Below, in pieces: positions 1 to 7,566 of a stretch of DNA of 64,000 nucleotides. Below the pieces are notes generated by a model, which saw only the letters and a program-made list of their open reading frames with translations, made no database searches and was not told the origin of the DNA. Both the position numbers and the translations under genes were made by a program. Positions within the stretch are counted from its first letter, which is position 1. Each line of letters opens with the position of its first letter. Source of the stretch: an uncultured Pseudomonadota bacterium (GTDB lineage Bacteria; Myxococcota_A; UBA796; SXON01); NCBI GenBank assembly GCA_903875225.1, contig CAIQVJ010000120.1, forward strand, positions 62,001 through 126,000, in the 5' to 3' direction.

Positions 1-2
1 GG

Positions 3-125
3 GAGCGGGTTGTCGGGGTGGGGCTCGCGCTCGCCATCGTCGATGCCTTCGTGAACGCCCGCTTCGAGGGCGGGCGCCACGCCCGTCGGATTGCACTCTT
101 TGACCCTCCCCGGGAGCAGCATTGA
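3..125 (+). CDS. C-terminal end of a small membrane protein (5' truncated)
   Basis: An open frame enters from the left edge and stops at TGA 123-125. Its 40 residues hold a hydrophobic stretch followed by an Ala-Ile-Val-Asp-Ala-Phe-Val-Asn-Ala motif and a basic tail. That pattern is reminiscent of the C-terminus of small DUF5683-type membrane proteins, but too little remains to assign a family. The stop overlaps the TTG start of glyA (TTGA), so the two genes are probably co-transcribed and translationally coupled. Confidence 0.5.
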   Translation, partial: ERVVGVGLALAIVDAFVNARFEGGRHARRIALFDPPREQH

Positions 126-1360
126 ACCCCATCGAAGCGCAAGACCCCGCGATCTGGAACCTGATCTGTGCCGAAGAAGCGCGGCAGCGGGACGATCTGG
201 AGCTGATCGCCTCGGAGAACTACGCCTCCGCCGCCGTCATGGCGGCCGCCGGGTCGGTGTTGACGAACAAGTACGCCGAGGGGCTGCCCGGCAAGCGCTA
301 CTACGGTGGCTGCGTGATCGTGGACCAGGTCGAGGACATCGCGAGGGATCGCGCGCTGCAGTTGTTCGGCGCCGACGGCGTCAACGTCCAGCCCCACTCG
401 GGCGCACAGGCGAACTCGGCGGTGTACTTCGCCTGCCTGAAGCCGGGGGACGTGCTGATGGGGCTCGACCTCTCGAACGGTGGGCACCTGACCCATGGGT
501 CGCCCGCGAACTCGTCCGGCAAGCTGTACAAGGCGGTGCACTACCGCGTCGACCACTCTGGCCGCATCGACATGAACGTGGTTCGGGAGACCGCGATGCG
601 CGAGCGGCCCACGATCATCGTCACCGGCGCGAGCGCCTACCCACGGCTTTGGGACTTTGCAGCGTTCCGGGCCATTGCGGACGAGGTCGGAGCGCTCCTG
701 CTCGCGGACATCGCGCATGTCGCGGGGCTCGTCGCGGTCGGCCTGCACCCTTCGCCGGTCCCGCACTGCGACTTCGTGACGACGACCACGCACAAGACCC
801 TGCGCGGGCCACGCGGCGGCATCGCCATGGCCCGGAACGTCCACATGAAGGCGCTGAACAGCGCGGTGTTCCCCGGCAGCCAGGGCGGGCCGCTCATGCA
901 CGTCATCGCGGCCAAGGCCGTCGCGTTCGGCGAGGCGCTGCGGCCCGAGTTCAAGACCTACCAGCAGCAGGTTCTCGACAACGCGCAGGCGATGGCCACG
1001 CGGCTCCAGGAGCGCGGGTTCTCGCTCGTGAGCGGCGGCACCGACAACCACCTGATGCTCCTCGATCTCTCCGACAAGCCCTACTCGGGGAAGGACGCCG
1101 AGGAGGTCCTCGGGCGCGCGGGCATCACCGTGAACAAGAACACGGTCCCCAACGAGAAGCGCAGCCCGTTCGTGACCAGCGGCATCCGGCTCGGCACGCC
1201 GGCGATGACCACGCGGGGCTGCCTCACGGCGGATGCGATCCGCGTGGCCGACCTCATCGCCGATGCCCTGGAATTCCGCGAGAACGTCGACCGGGTCGCC
1301 CGGATCCGCGGCGAGATCCACGCCCTCTGCGCCACGAGGCCGGTGCCGGGGCTGCGGTAG
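122..1360 (+). CDS. glyA: Serine hydroxymethyltransferase
   Basis: PLP-dependent cytosolic enzyme that interconverts serine plus tetrahydrofolate with glycine plus 5,10-methylene-tetrahydrofolate, the main source of one-carbon units. The 412-residue length is normal for bacterial GlyA. Visible hallmarks are the N-terminal [11 protein letters not shown] block, the [15 protein letters not shown] motif and the PLP-lysine segment [14 protein letters not shown]. The start is TTG at 122, preceded by GGGAGCA, and overlaps the stop of the upstream gene. This assignment is secure. Confidence 0.97.
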   Translation: MNPIEAQDPAIWNLICAEEARQRDDLELIASENYASAAVMAAAGSVLTNKYAEGLPGKRYYGGCVIVDQVEDIARDRALQLFGADGVNVQPHSGAQANSAVYFACLKPGDVLMGLDLSNGGHLTHGSPANSSGKLYKAVHYRVDHSGRIDMNVVRETAMRERPTIIVTGASAYPRLWDFAAFRAIADEVGALLLADIAHVAGLVAVGLHPSPVPHCDFVTTTTHKTLRGPRGGIAMARNVHMKALNSAVFPGSQGGPLMHVIAAKAVAFGEALRPEFKTYQQQVLDNAQAMATRLQERGFSLVSGGTDNHLMLLDLSDKPYSGKDAEEVLGRAGITVNKNTVPNEKRSPFVTSGIRLGTPAMTTRGCLTADAIRVADLIADALEFRENVDRVARIRGEIHALCATRPVPGLR

Positions 1361-1427
1361 CTCCCGCCTGCGGGGCGCATCCGGTCTGCGGCGTTCGGCA
1401 TGGTAGGCTCTCGGCAGAGGTTCGAGA

Positions 1428-1739
1428 ATGGCCGAGATCGTGGGTGCCGAAGGCATGTCCGACGCGCAGGTGATCGCCCAGGTGCGCGCGGGTGGAAAGC
1501 TCGTGGTGTTCCAGTACACCATCTCCCTGCTCGTGATCACGTTCAAACGGGCGTCGGAGGTGCACCTGATCAAGGTCGGCGAGAGCGGGCTCGTGAAGGG
1601 CCTGCCGTACACGCTGCTCACGCTGCTGCTGGGCTGGTGGGGCTTCCCGTTCGGTCCGATCTACTCGCTCATGTGCCTGTACACGAACTTGCGCGGCGGG
1701 AAGGACGTGACGGAGCAGATTGTCCGGCCGCGAGTGTAG
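1428..1739 (+). CDS. Small membrane protein, function unknown
   Basis: 103 residues. The middle carries an amphipathic basic patch (FKRASEVHLIK). It is followed by a hydrophobic hairpin at about residues 60-90 with the motif GWWGFPFGPIYS, a Trp/Gly/Pro-rich signature also found in small uncharacterised membrane proteins of other phyla. The ATG at 1428 is preceded by AGAGG. A TAGGCT box about 17 bases upstream could be a -10 element. I do not recognise a specific function. Confidence 0.7.
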   Translation: MAEIVGAEGMSDAQVIAQVRAGGKLVVFQYTISLLVITFKRASEVHLIKVGESGLVKGLPYTLLTLLLGWWGFPFGPIYSLMCLYTNLRGGKDVTEQIVRPRV

Positions 1740-1742
1740 CGT

Positions 1743-2138
1743 TCACTCCTCGGGGTAGATGCACTCGACGTGAACGCTCGCGGGGACGAAGTCGGGGAAC
1801 GTGTCACTCACCGGCGACCCGTCCGGAAAGAGCAGGTCTGCTGTGATGGTGAGGGTTCCGGAGGCGACGTTGACCTCCACCTCGCGGGTCGTGTCGGTCG
1901 TGTCGAGCGTTCCGCTCGTCGTGCCGTCGGTCCAGGTGAGATGCAGGTAGCCCTCCGGCTCGTCCACGACCTGCTTTGCCGGCGGCGACAGCAGGAAGTC
2001 CGTGACGGCGATCCAGACGTACACAGTGTGGCACTCGCCGCTCCGGCCCTCCGCGGGGCTCAGGAACGAGACCCGGGGCGTTGGAGGGGCGACCGAGTCA
2101 GCGTGCCCGGTGCAGGCGACGAGCAGGGCGAGCAGCAT
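1743..2138 (-). CDS. Short lipoprotein, function unknown
   Basis: 131 residues with a very short signal ending in the lipobox LVAC (Cys at residue 9), so the mature protein should be a membrane-anchored lipoprotein. The remainder is a beta-rich sequence ending in an acidic tail, with no recognised domain. The frame stays open far upstream, but ATG at 2138 is the only start that places the lipobox correctly. No Shine-Dalgarno is present; TACACT lies exactly six bases before the ATG. The gene is convergent with the one at 1428-1739. Confidence 0.65.
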   Translation of the reverse strand: MLLALLVACTGHADSVAPPTPRVSFLSPAEGRSGECHTVYVWIAVTDFLLSPPAKQVVDEPEGYLHLTWTDGTTSGTLDTTDTTREVEVNVASGTLTITADLLFPDGSPVSDTFPDFVPASVHVECIYPEE

Positions 2139-2144
2139 GCGATC

Positions 2145-2150
2145 AGTGTA
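2145..2150 (-). promoter_or_regulatory. Candidate -10 box for a leaderless mRNA
   Basis: On the minus strand TACACT is followed by six bases (GATCGC) and then the ATG at 2138. That spacing places transcription start at or next to the A of the start codon. No Shine-Dalgarno is seen. The same TANNNT-N6-start arrangement recurs before several other genes in this window. Confidence 0.45.
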
Positions 2151-2195
2151 CCCTGTCGCCGGGGATGGGGTATGTTCCAGCCGTGAGGTGGTCTT

Positions 2196-2648
2196 TTGTG
2201 GATCCTGCTCGGCGCTTGTGCGTCCGGCTCCGAGAGTTTCACGATCTCTCCAGAGCCCGTGGCCTTCGGGGAGATCGATTTCGCCCAGCGCCGGCCAGAG
2301 GAGGGATTCAACCCCATCGCGGTCACCTTGACGAACACCGGCGAAAGCGACGTGCCGCTCCGGCTCGCGGCGTTCGACGACTCCGGAATCTGTGTCGAGG
2401 GCTACTCCCACGATCTACTGCCCGCCGTGCTGGGCACGGTGGCGCCCGGCTCGCCCTTCGTGCTCACCCTGTCGATCTGCGGCTGCGTGCAGGGTGGGTG
2501 CGAGGAGGGGGTGGAGGCCTCCACAGAGGTGACGATCTCGACCGACGGGAGCGACTTCGTGCAGGAGTACCCGGACGGTGCGCCGGGAGCCTTCACGATC
2601 CCGATCACATACACCCCGGTCTGGAACTATCCGGATACCGCGCGGTAG
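2196..2648 (+). CDS. Lipoprotein with an abnormal-spindle/HYDIN-like beta-sandwich
   Basis: 150 residues. A very short signal ends in LLGAC (Cys at residue 8), then one domain of the 'phi-x-F-G...T-L-T-N-T-G' type follows: EIDFAQ, then VTLTNTGESDVPLR. This is the hallmark of ASPM/HYDIN-like or choice-of-anchor-D sandwiches, also seen at 61255-62415. A pair of closely spaced Cys (CGCVQGGC) suggests disulfides. TTG at 2196 is the only usable start after the in-frame TGA at 2184. Probably envelope-anchored; role unknown. Confidence 0.65.
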   Translation: MWILLGACASGSESFTISPEPVAFGEIDFAQRRPEEGFNPIAVTLTNTGESDVPLRLAAFDDSGICVEGYSHDLLPAVLGTVAPGSPFVLTLSICGCVQGGCEEGVEASTEVTISTDGSDFVQEYPDGAPGAFTIPITYTPVWNYPDTAR

Positions 2649-2665
2649 GCGCCCGGATCAGGCGC

Positions 2666-2968
2666 TCACGGCTTCCAGCGCGATTCGATCAGCCGGTTGA
2701 ACGCCTGGATCAGCGCGCCGGTCTCGGGGTCTACGCGGCGGGTCTCGCGCCCGGCGAGGTCGTGGAACCCGCCCGCCTCCAGGGCCGCAGCGAGCGCGGG
2801 GCTCTCCCGGATGGCCTGCTGCACCGCGCGAAACTGGTTCACCTCGAGGTCGGCGTCGGCTTCGATCCCTGCCAACCGGTGCGCGAGCCGACGCCGGGAG
2901 ATCGTGTCCCACGCTGTCGCGCCGTCGAAGATCGCCTGGAGGTGCTCCGCGGTCCGCTCCTCGCTCAT
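2666..2968 (-). CDS. Conserved hypothetical protein, possible monooxygenase partner
   Basis: 100 residues, mostly charged helices, with no signal and no membrane segment, so probably cytoplasmic. I do not recognise a family. The ATG at 2968 overlaps the stop of the copper monooxygenase-like gene by ATGA, so translation of the two is likely coupled and they may act together. That partnership is inference from gene order only. Confidence 0.65.
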   Translation of the reverse strand: MSEERTAEHLQAIFDGATAWDTISRRRLAHRLAGIEADADLEVNQFRAVQQAIRESPALAAALEAGGFHDLAGRETRRVDPETGALIQAFNRLIESRWKP

Positions 2969-4194
2969 GTGCCGGCCACCAGGGTGAAGCCAAAACACAT
3001 CTCGTCGGTGGTACCTTCGCCGAAGCGGACGTCCTGGGGCGGATCGTTCACCTGGTTGGGGTTGTCCGCGCTGTTGTCGTAGGTGCACTGGACGTGCAGG
3101 TGGTCACCGGGCGCAAGCTCGGCGGGGGCGAGGAAGTTCGCGGTCACCTGGTTGTGGAAGTCCCAGGCGTCCATGCGCATCAGGCACTCCTCGGAGCCGT
3201 CGGCGTGCGTGATGGACTCCTCGAAGCCGCTGCCGAGCAGGTGCATGTGGGGCCACACAGCGAGCACCTCGGAGTCCTGGTCCCACCGGTAGTTCTTCTT
3301 CGTGGTGTACGCCGGATCGCCGGCCGGGATAGTGAAGCTGGTGGGCCCGGCGGCGAGGTTGCTCGCCTCCCGGTCGACCGAGTCGGTGAGCTGCAGCCCG
3401 TACCCGGACTGGTCGGTCTCGTGATCCGCACCGTCGAAGCTGTTGTAGTAGTGCATCTGCAGGATGACCTGGGCCTGCGCGGGCAGGGGGATCCCGATCC
3501 CTTCGGGCAGGACCGTGGGGTTCGCGCCAGGGGCCCACGCGCCGAGCGTGCTCCAGTTGCCCTGCCCGAGGCCGCTGCACGAGAACCCGTCGTGTGGCTC
3601 GACGCCGTTCGCATAGAGGTCCTCGACGCCGTCGGGCAGGAAGAGCACGACGTGGTGCACGATCCGGGTGTTGTCCACCTCGGCTTGCAGCGCGGTGATC
3701 CACTCGGGGGCAGGGTTGTCCAGATCGAGGAGGAAACAACGGTAATCGTTTACGTTGCCCGGGGTGAAGCTCGGCGTGTAGGGTTGGGAGGCCCAGAGCT
3801 CGACATCGTAGTGGTCGAGATCCTCCAGCGTGGTGTCCCGGTCGCTGGCGGCGACGTCTCCCAGCGGGGCGCCCGCGTCCGACCAGTCGGAGAGCGTCTG
3901 TTTGTCGGCGTCGGAGAGGGTGAACCGGTCCGACGACTGGTAGTCGCGACAGTCGGCGGCGGGCGCGGGGGGAGGCATGTACCCGCTCTGTGTGTAGGCC
4001 TTCATCGTGGCCGCGAGCCCCTGCACGACCGCCGGATCGTCGAAGGAGGTCGCGATGCCCTCCGCGTTGTGGCAACGTGCGCAGGTGCGGTCGAGGATGG
4101 GCCGGACGTCGGCGTAGTAGGTGGGGCCGGCGGTGGTGGCGGAGTCGTCGACAGCGGGCTTGCCACAGCCGAGGAGGGAGAGCGCGACAATCAT
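2965..4194 (-). CDS. PHM-type copper monooxygenase-like lipoprotein with a CxxCH haem motif
   Basis: 409 residues with lipobox SLLGC (Cys10). Residues 38-42 are CARCH, a c-type haem motif, with a possible axial Met73 in GYMPPP, so the N-terminus looks like a small cytochrome c domain. The rest matches the two-domain copper type II, ascorbate-dependent monooxygenase fold. The expected CuH ligands are present as His179-His180 and His247, and the CuM ligands as His315, His317 and Met399. ATG at 4194 follows AGGACCTCC. Expected in the periplasm or on the cell surface, oxidising an unknown C-H substrate with electrons possibly arriving through the fused haem. Family call fairly secure; substrate unknown. 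Confidence 0.8.
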   Translation of the reverse strand: MIVALSLLGCGKPAVDDSATTAGPTYYADVRPILDRTCARCHNAEGIATSFDDPAVVQGLAATMKAYTQSGYMPPPAPAADCRDYQSSDRFTLSDADKQTLSDWSDAGAPLGDVAASDRDTTLEDLDHYDVELWASQPYTPSFTPGNVNDYRCFLLDLDNPAPEWITALQAEVDNTRIVHHVVLFLPDGVEDLYANGVEPHDGFSCSGLGQGNWSTLGAWAPGANPTVLPEGIGIPLPAQAQVILQMHYYNSFDGADHETDQSGYGLQLTDSVDREASNLAAGPTSFTIPAGDPAYTTKKNYRWDQDSEVLAVWPHMHLLGSGFEESITHADGSEECLMRMDAWDFHNQVTANFLAPAELAPGDHLHVQCTYDNSADNPNQVNDPPQDVRFGEGTTDEMCFGFTLVAGT

Positions 4195-4223
4195 GGAGGT
4201 CCTATCGATGAGTGCGCACCGTA

Positions 4224-5105
4224 CTAGAATCTGCCGCTGATGGCGAGCCCGTTCGCATGGAGCTCCACGGTTGTCACCTCGGGCCCTCGTCGGGACACGC
4301 TCCACCGCGCGCTCTCGACGACGAAGGGGATGCCCCAGGCCGCCCAGCCGGTACAAGCGCTCGCCACGTTCAGCGCGCGCAGCGTGATGAACTGCTTCTC
4401 CTCCTGGCTGCCGTGCTCGATCGCGCTCTCCCCGGTCTTCTTGTCATCCACCCTCTGGGCCATCTCGACCCGCGTCACGATGCTGGTGACGATCCCGCCG
4501 ACCTGCAGCGTGCCGAACACGACGCCGGGGATGGGCTTGCCCTCGACGAAGTACCCGACGCCGAACGGGATGCCGAGCTGCCAGGGGTAGGGGTTCTTCG
4601 GCCGGGCCAGGGGCGCTGTCCGGACCTCCGAGCGGAGGTGCTCGAACGCATCGCAGAACTCCGGCGGATGCAGGAGCGGGTCCATGGCGTAGTCGGGGTT
4701 CTCTGCGAGGAGCGTCGCGAGCACGGACGTCGCCGCCGCGAGCCCCTGCTCCGCGTACTGGATGTCGCCGAGCCAGGCGTACGCATCCTGCCTGTCCTTC
4801 GCGGTGAGCGTGTCGCTGTCGACGAGCACAGCCTGCAGGAGGCGGCGTGCCTGGGTGGTCTCGCCCGCGAGGTAGAGCGCAACCGCGGCGTCGATGCGAC
4901 GGCTCGCGAAGGAGCCGGTTGCCGGGGGCGGCATGGGGAGCGGTTGTTCCGGCGTGGCAGCGCCTTCGGGCATGAGCCCCGGCTGGGTCGGGGGCTCGGT
5001 CGATGGCACGACCGCGGGCTCGGTCGATGGCACGACCACGGGCTCGGGCGCATCCGGAGCGCCGGGCTCCGCCGAATACGCGAGTGCGACAAGCCAAGCC
5101 AACAT
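4224..5105 (-). CDS. Exported TPR-like protein, function unknown
   Basis: 293 residues. A short signal peptide (MLAWLVALAYSAEP) is followed by a Pro/Glu/Val-rich linker with a tandem repeat of the hexapeptide VPSTEP. A helical, TPR-like segment covers about residues 65-140. The C-terminal half is Gly-rich and hydrophobic, beginning at PWQLGIPFGVGYF, as often seen in myxobacterial envelope proteins annotated only as 'tetratricopeptide'. It is transcribed divergently from the Ser/Thr kinase, separated by 93 bases. Confidence 0.6.
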   Translation of the reverse strand: MLAWLVALAYSAEPGAPDAPEPVVVPSTEPAVVPSTEPPTQPGLMPEGAATPEQPLPMPPPATGSFASRRIDAAVALYLAGETTQARRLLQAVLVDSDTLTAKDRQDAYAWLGDIQYAEQGLAAATSVLATLLAENPDYAMDPLLHPPEFCDAFEHLRSEVRTAPLARPKNPYPWQLGIPFGVGYFVEGKPIPGVVFGTLQVGGIVTSIVTRVEMAQRVDDKKTGESAIEHGSQEEKQFITLRALNVASACTGWAAWGIPFVVESARWSVSRRGPEVTTVELHANGLAISGRF

Positions 5106-5198
5106 CGGAGGCGCCTTATCGCCGTATCGCGAGGAGTGCGGATCCCCTGCGCACTGGGCTAAGCTATATGCATATGCGCCCCAGAGGGGTGAAAGACT

Positions 5199-7052
5199 GT
5201 GATCGGAAGCGTCATCGACAAATATGAGGTCCTACAAAAGCTCGGCGAAGGGGCTACTGCGACCGTGTATCGGGGGCGCCACCTCGCGATCGGGAACGAC
5301 GTCGCGATCAAGATCCTTCACCCGCACCTGTCGGCCTCGCCGCGCTACCGCGAGCGGTTCAACCGCGAGGCGCGGGCCGTCGGTCGGCTGTCCCACCAGA
5401 ACATCGTCTCCATCCTCGACTACTCCGGAAAAGCCGCGGGCGACTGCTACATCGTCACCGAGCTGGTCGATGGCGTCACGCTGCTGGGGCTCCTTCAGGA
5501 GCATGGCACGTTGCCCTCGGAGATCGCCGCGGTGATCGGGATGGAGCTGTGCGGAGCGCTCGGCTTTGCGCACACGGCCCACGTGATCCACCGCGACATC
5601 AAGCCCGAGAACGTGATGGTCCGGCGCGACGGCAAGGTCAAGCTGATGGACTTCGGAGTGGCCCGGGTGCTCGACGAGGGGTCGATCACGCTGGACGGTT
5701 CGCTCCTCGGCTCGCCCGCGTACATGAGCCCGCAGCAGGCCCAGGATCAACCGCTGGACGGGCGGAGCGACCTCTTCAGCCTGGGCACGGTGCTGTTCCA
5801 CGCCGTGACCGGTCACGTGCCTTACAGCGGCGGAAACGCCAGCGTCATCCTGAAGAACATCATCGACGGGAACCGTCCGGACGTGCTGGAGCTCGCGCCT
5901 TCGGCCTCGCCGGGGTTCGCCGCCGTGGTGGACAAGCTGCTCCAGAGTCGGCCGGAAGACAGGTTCGCGGACGCAGAAGAGACGCGCGTCGCGCTGCTGG
6001 CCTCGCTCACCGAGGTGGAGCTCACGCTCGACCACCCGAGCCTGCAGGTGGCGAACTACCTGCTCAACCCGGAGGGGTGTGCCCTGCAGCTACGGCAGCA
6101 CCTCGAGCCCGTGCTGCTCCGCAAGGGCAGGCAGCGGCTCGACGCGGGAGACCATCTCGGGGCGCTGCAGTTGTTCAATCGGCTGCTCGCGCTCGACGAG
6201 AACAACGCGGAGGTGCTCGCTCTCATCCAGGCGCTCCACCAGCCGGCATCCCGGGACCAGGCGCCCCGCAAGTGGGTCGCGCTGCTGGCCTGCACGCTCG
6301 GGCTCGTCGGGGCGCTCGGGGTGTGGTGGCTGCGGGCCTCCTCGCCGATCGAGCTCCCCGGTCCGAACACGCCCGCAGCCGCGCAGCTCGCTGCGGCATC
6401 CGGGAGCGCGCTCCCCACGGCCGCGCGGGTCGACGTGGTCTCGCCCCCGGTCTCCCCCGTCGAACCTGCGCCGACTGCCGGGCACCCCACACGCACGATC
6501 TCGCTGCCGCTCGCCCCCCGGCGGGTGACCGAACCGACCGCCTCGGTCACGCCCGTGTCTGCGCCTCCCTCCACCCCCGTCGCTCCTGTGAGCGCGTCCT
6601 TGATCGTCATCTCGGTCACCGGCGCCGACGTCTGGCTCGATGGCAAGCTGATCGGCAAGACCCGCACCGGCCCGAGCGCCGACTGGGTGGCCTCGAAGCT
6701 CTCGCCGCTCCCGGTCCCTGTGGGCCACCACACCGTCACGCTGAAGTACCGCAACGCGGAGGACTGGGTGGCGGACTTCGACGCCACGCCCGGGCAGGAG
6801 GTCCAGCTCACGGCCGACCCGAAGCGGCGCCCGGTGAACGTGTTGATCAACCGCGACATCCCGGCGGATTGCACGTTCACGGTGGGCGGGTTGAGGTACG
6901 GCGCCGCGCGGGCGTTCGATCTCGCCGATCCCAGCCCGGACACCGAGGTCGTGTTCACCTGCGGAGACAAGACGTTCACCGCGATGCCCTGCCGCAATGG
7001 GCAGTGCAACGGGGGCAACACGGTGATCGTGCCCGTTTCGGTGGACCTGTGA
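5199..7052 (+). CDS. Membrane-anchored serine/threonine protein kinase
   Basis: 617 residues. The N-terminal Hanks-type kinase is complete: glycine loop GEGATATV (16-23), Lys38 in VAIKIL, HRDIKPEN with catalytic Asp133, DFG at 151-153 and the activation segment GSPAYMSPQQ. A TPR-like helical stretch (about 290-345) precedes one membrane segment at about 357-377. A Pro/Ala/Val-rich periplasmic linker and a C-terminal PEGA-like beta domain (about 465-617, with WLDGKLIGK) follow. GTG at 5199 sits after GAGGGGTGAAAG. The domain order, cytoplasmic kinase to TM to extracytoplasmic sensor, implies an envelope signal. Target unknown. Confidence 0.93.
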   Translation: MIGSVIDKYEVLQKLGEGATATVYRGRHLAIGNDVAIKILHPHLSASPRYRERFNREARAVGRLSHQNIVSILDYSGKAAGDCYIVTELVDGVTLLGLLQEHGTLPSEIAAVIGMELCGALGFAHTAHVIHRDIKPENVMVRRDGKVKLMDFGVARVLDEGSITLDGSLLGSPAYMSPQQAQDQPLDGRSDLFSLGTVLFHAVTGHVPYSGGNASVILKNIIDGNRPDVLELAPSASPGFAAVVDKLLQSRPEDRFADAEETRVALLASLTEVELTLDHPSLQVANYLLNPEGCALQLRQHLEPVLLRKGRQRLDAGDHLGALQLFNRLLALDENNAEVLALIQALHQPASRDQAPRKWVALLACTLGLVGALGVWWLRASSPIELPGPNTPAAAQLAAASGSALPTAARVDVVSPPVSPVEPAPTAGHPTRTISLPLAPRRVTEPTASVTPVSAPPSTPVAPVSASLIVISVTGADVWLDGKLIGKTRTGPSADWVASKLSPLPVPVGHHTVTLKYRNAEDWVADFDATPGQEVQLTADPKRRPVNVLINRDIPADCTFTVGGLRYGAARAFDLADPSPDTEVVFTCGDKTFTAMPCRNGQCNGGNTVIVPVSVDL

Positions 7053-7140
7053 CCGCCGGGCTCTCGCGTACTGGTGCGCCACGACAGTGTTGTCGCGGGC
7101 GGCTCACCCCGCCGCCTCGCCGGGGCCTGGAGATCCGTCG

Positions 7141-7566
7141 ATGAGATCGACGCTGCGTACATCGTCGAGGGTCTGGCACCTCGCTTGCATCATGGTGGGT
7201 GTGCTCGCCCTCCTCCCCCTCTCCGGCTGCTTCTACGTGGTCCCAGTGCCCTGGGCCGATCCCCATCCTTCCCCCCAGAAGAAATCCGTGAGCCCTGATC
7301 CCGACACCGCTGCGCTCCTCACTGCCACGTCGCAGAACGCCTTCGTGGTCGTTGTGGACGACGACGACACGGTGAGCTTCATCTGGACCCTCTCCAGCGA
7401 TGGCTACGTGGGGACCGCCACGCCGGTCGCGAACGAGGGCACCATCCAGGGGAGCCAGGTCAAGCTCCCCTACGACCCGAACCTCGACGGGCAGACCCTC
7501 ACCTGCGTCGTCTCCGACGGTCTCTCCGACGACATCACCTACCGCTGGCAACTGGAGGTGCTGTGA
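7141..7566 (+). CDS. Lipoprotein with an Ig-like domain
   Basis: 141 residues with a basic N-terminus, a hydrophobic core and the lipobox LSGC. The rest is a beta-sandwich in the style of PKD/Ig domains, including IWTLSSDGYVG and GQTLTCVVSDGLSDDITY. ATG at 7141 has GGAG upstream and gives the best signal; upstream in-frame starts only add an unlikely tail. Its stop overlaps the next gene (TGATG), so the two lipoproteins form a coupled pair. Confidence 0.7.
   Translation: MRSTLRTSSRVWHLACIMVGVLALLPLSGCFYVVPVPWADPHPSPQKKSVSPDPDTAALLTATSQNAFVVVVDDDDTVSFIWTLSSDGYVGTATPVANEGTIQGSQVKLPYDPNLDGQTLTCVVSDGLSDDITYRWQLEVL

Noticed and set aside
5003-5045. Tandem direct repeat of about 24 bases
   Set aside because: Codes for the VPSTEP repeat in a Pro-rich linker; nothing beyond coding low complexity.
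5166-5175. Palindrome ATATGCATAT upstream of the kinase as an operator
   Set aside because: Short self-complementary AT run also explainable as the promoter -10 region; no second copy or partner regulator seen.
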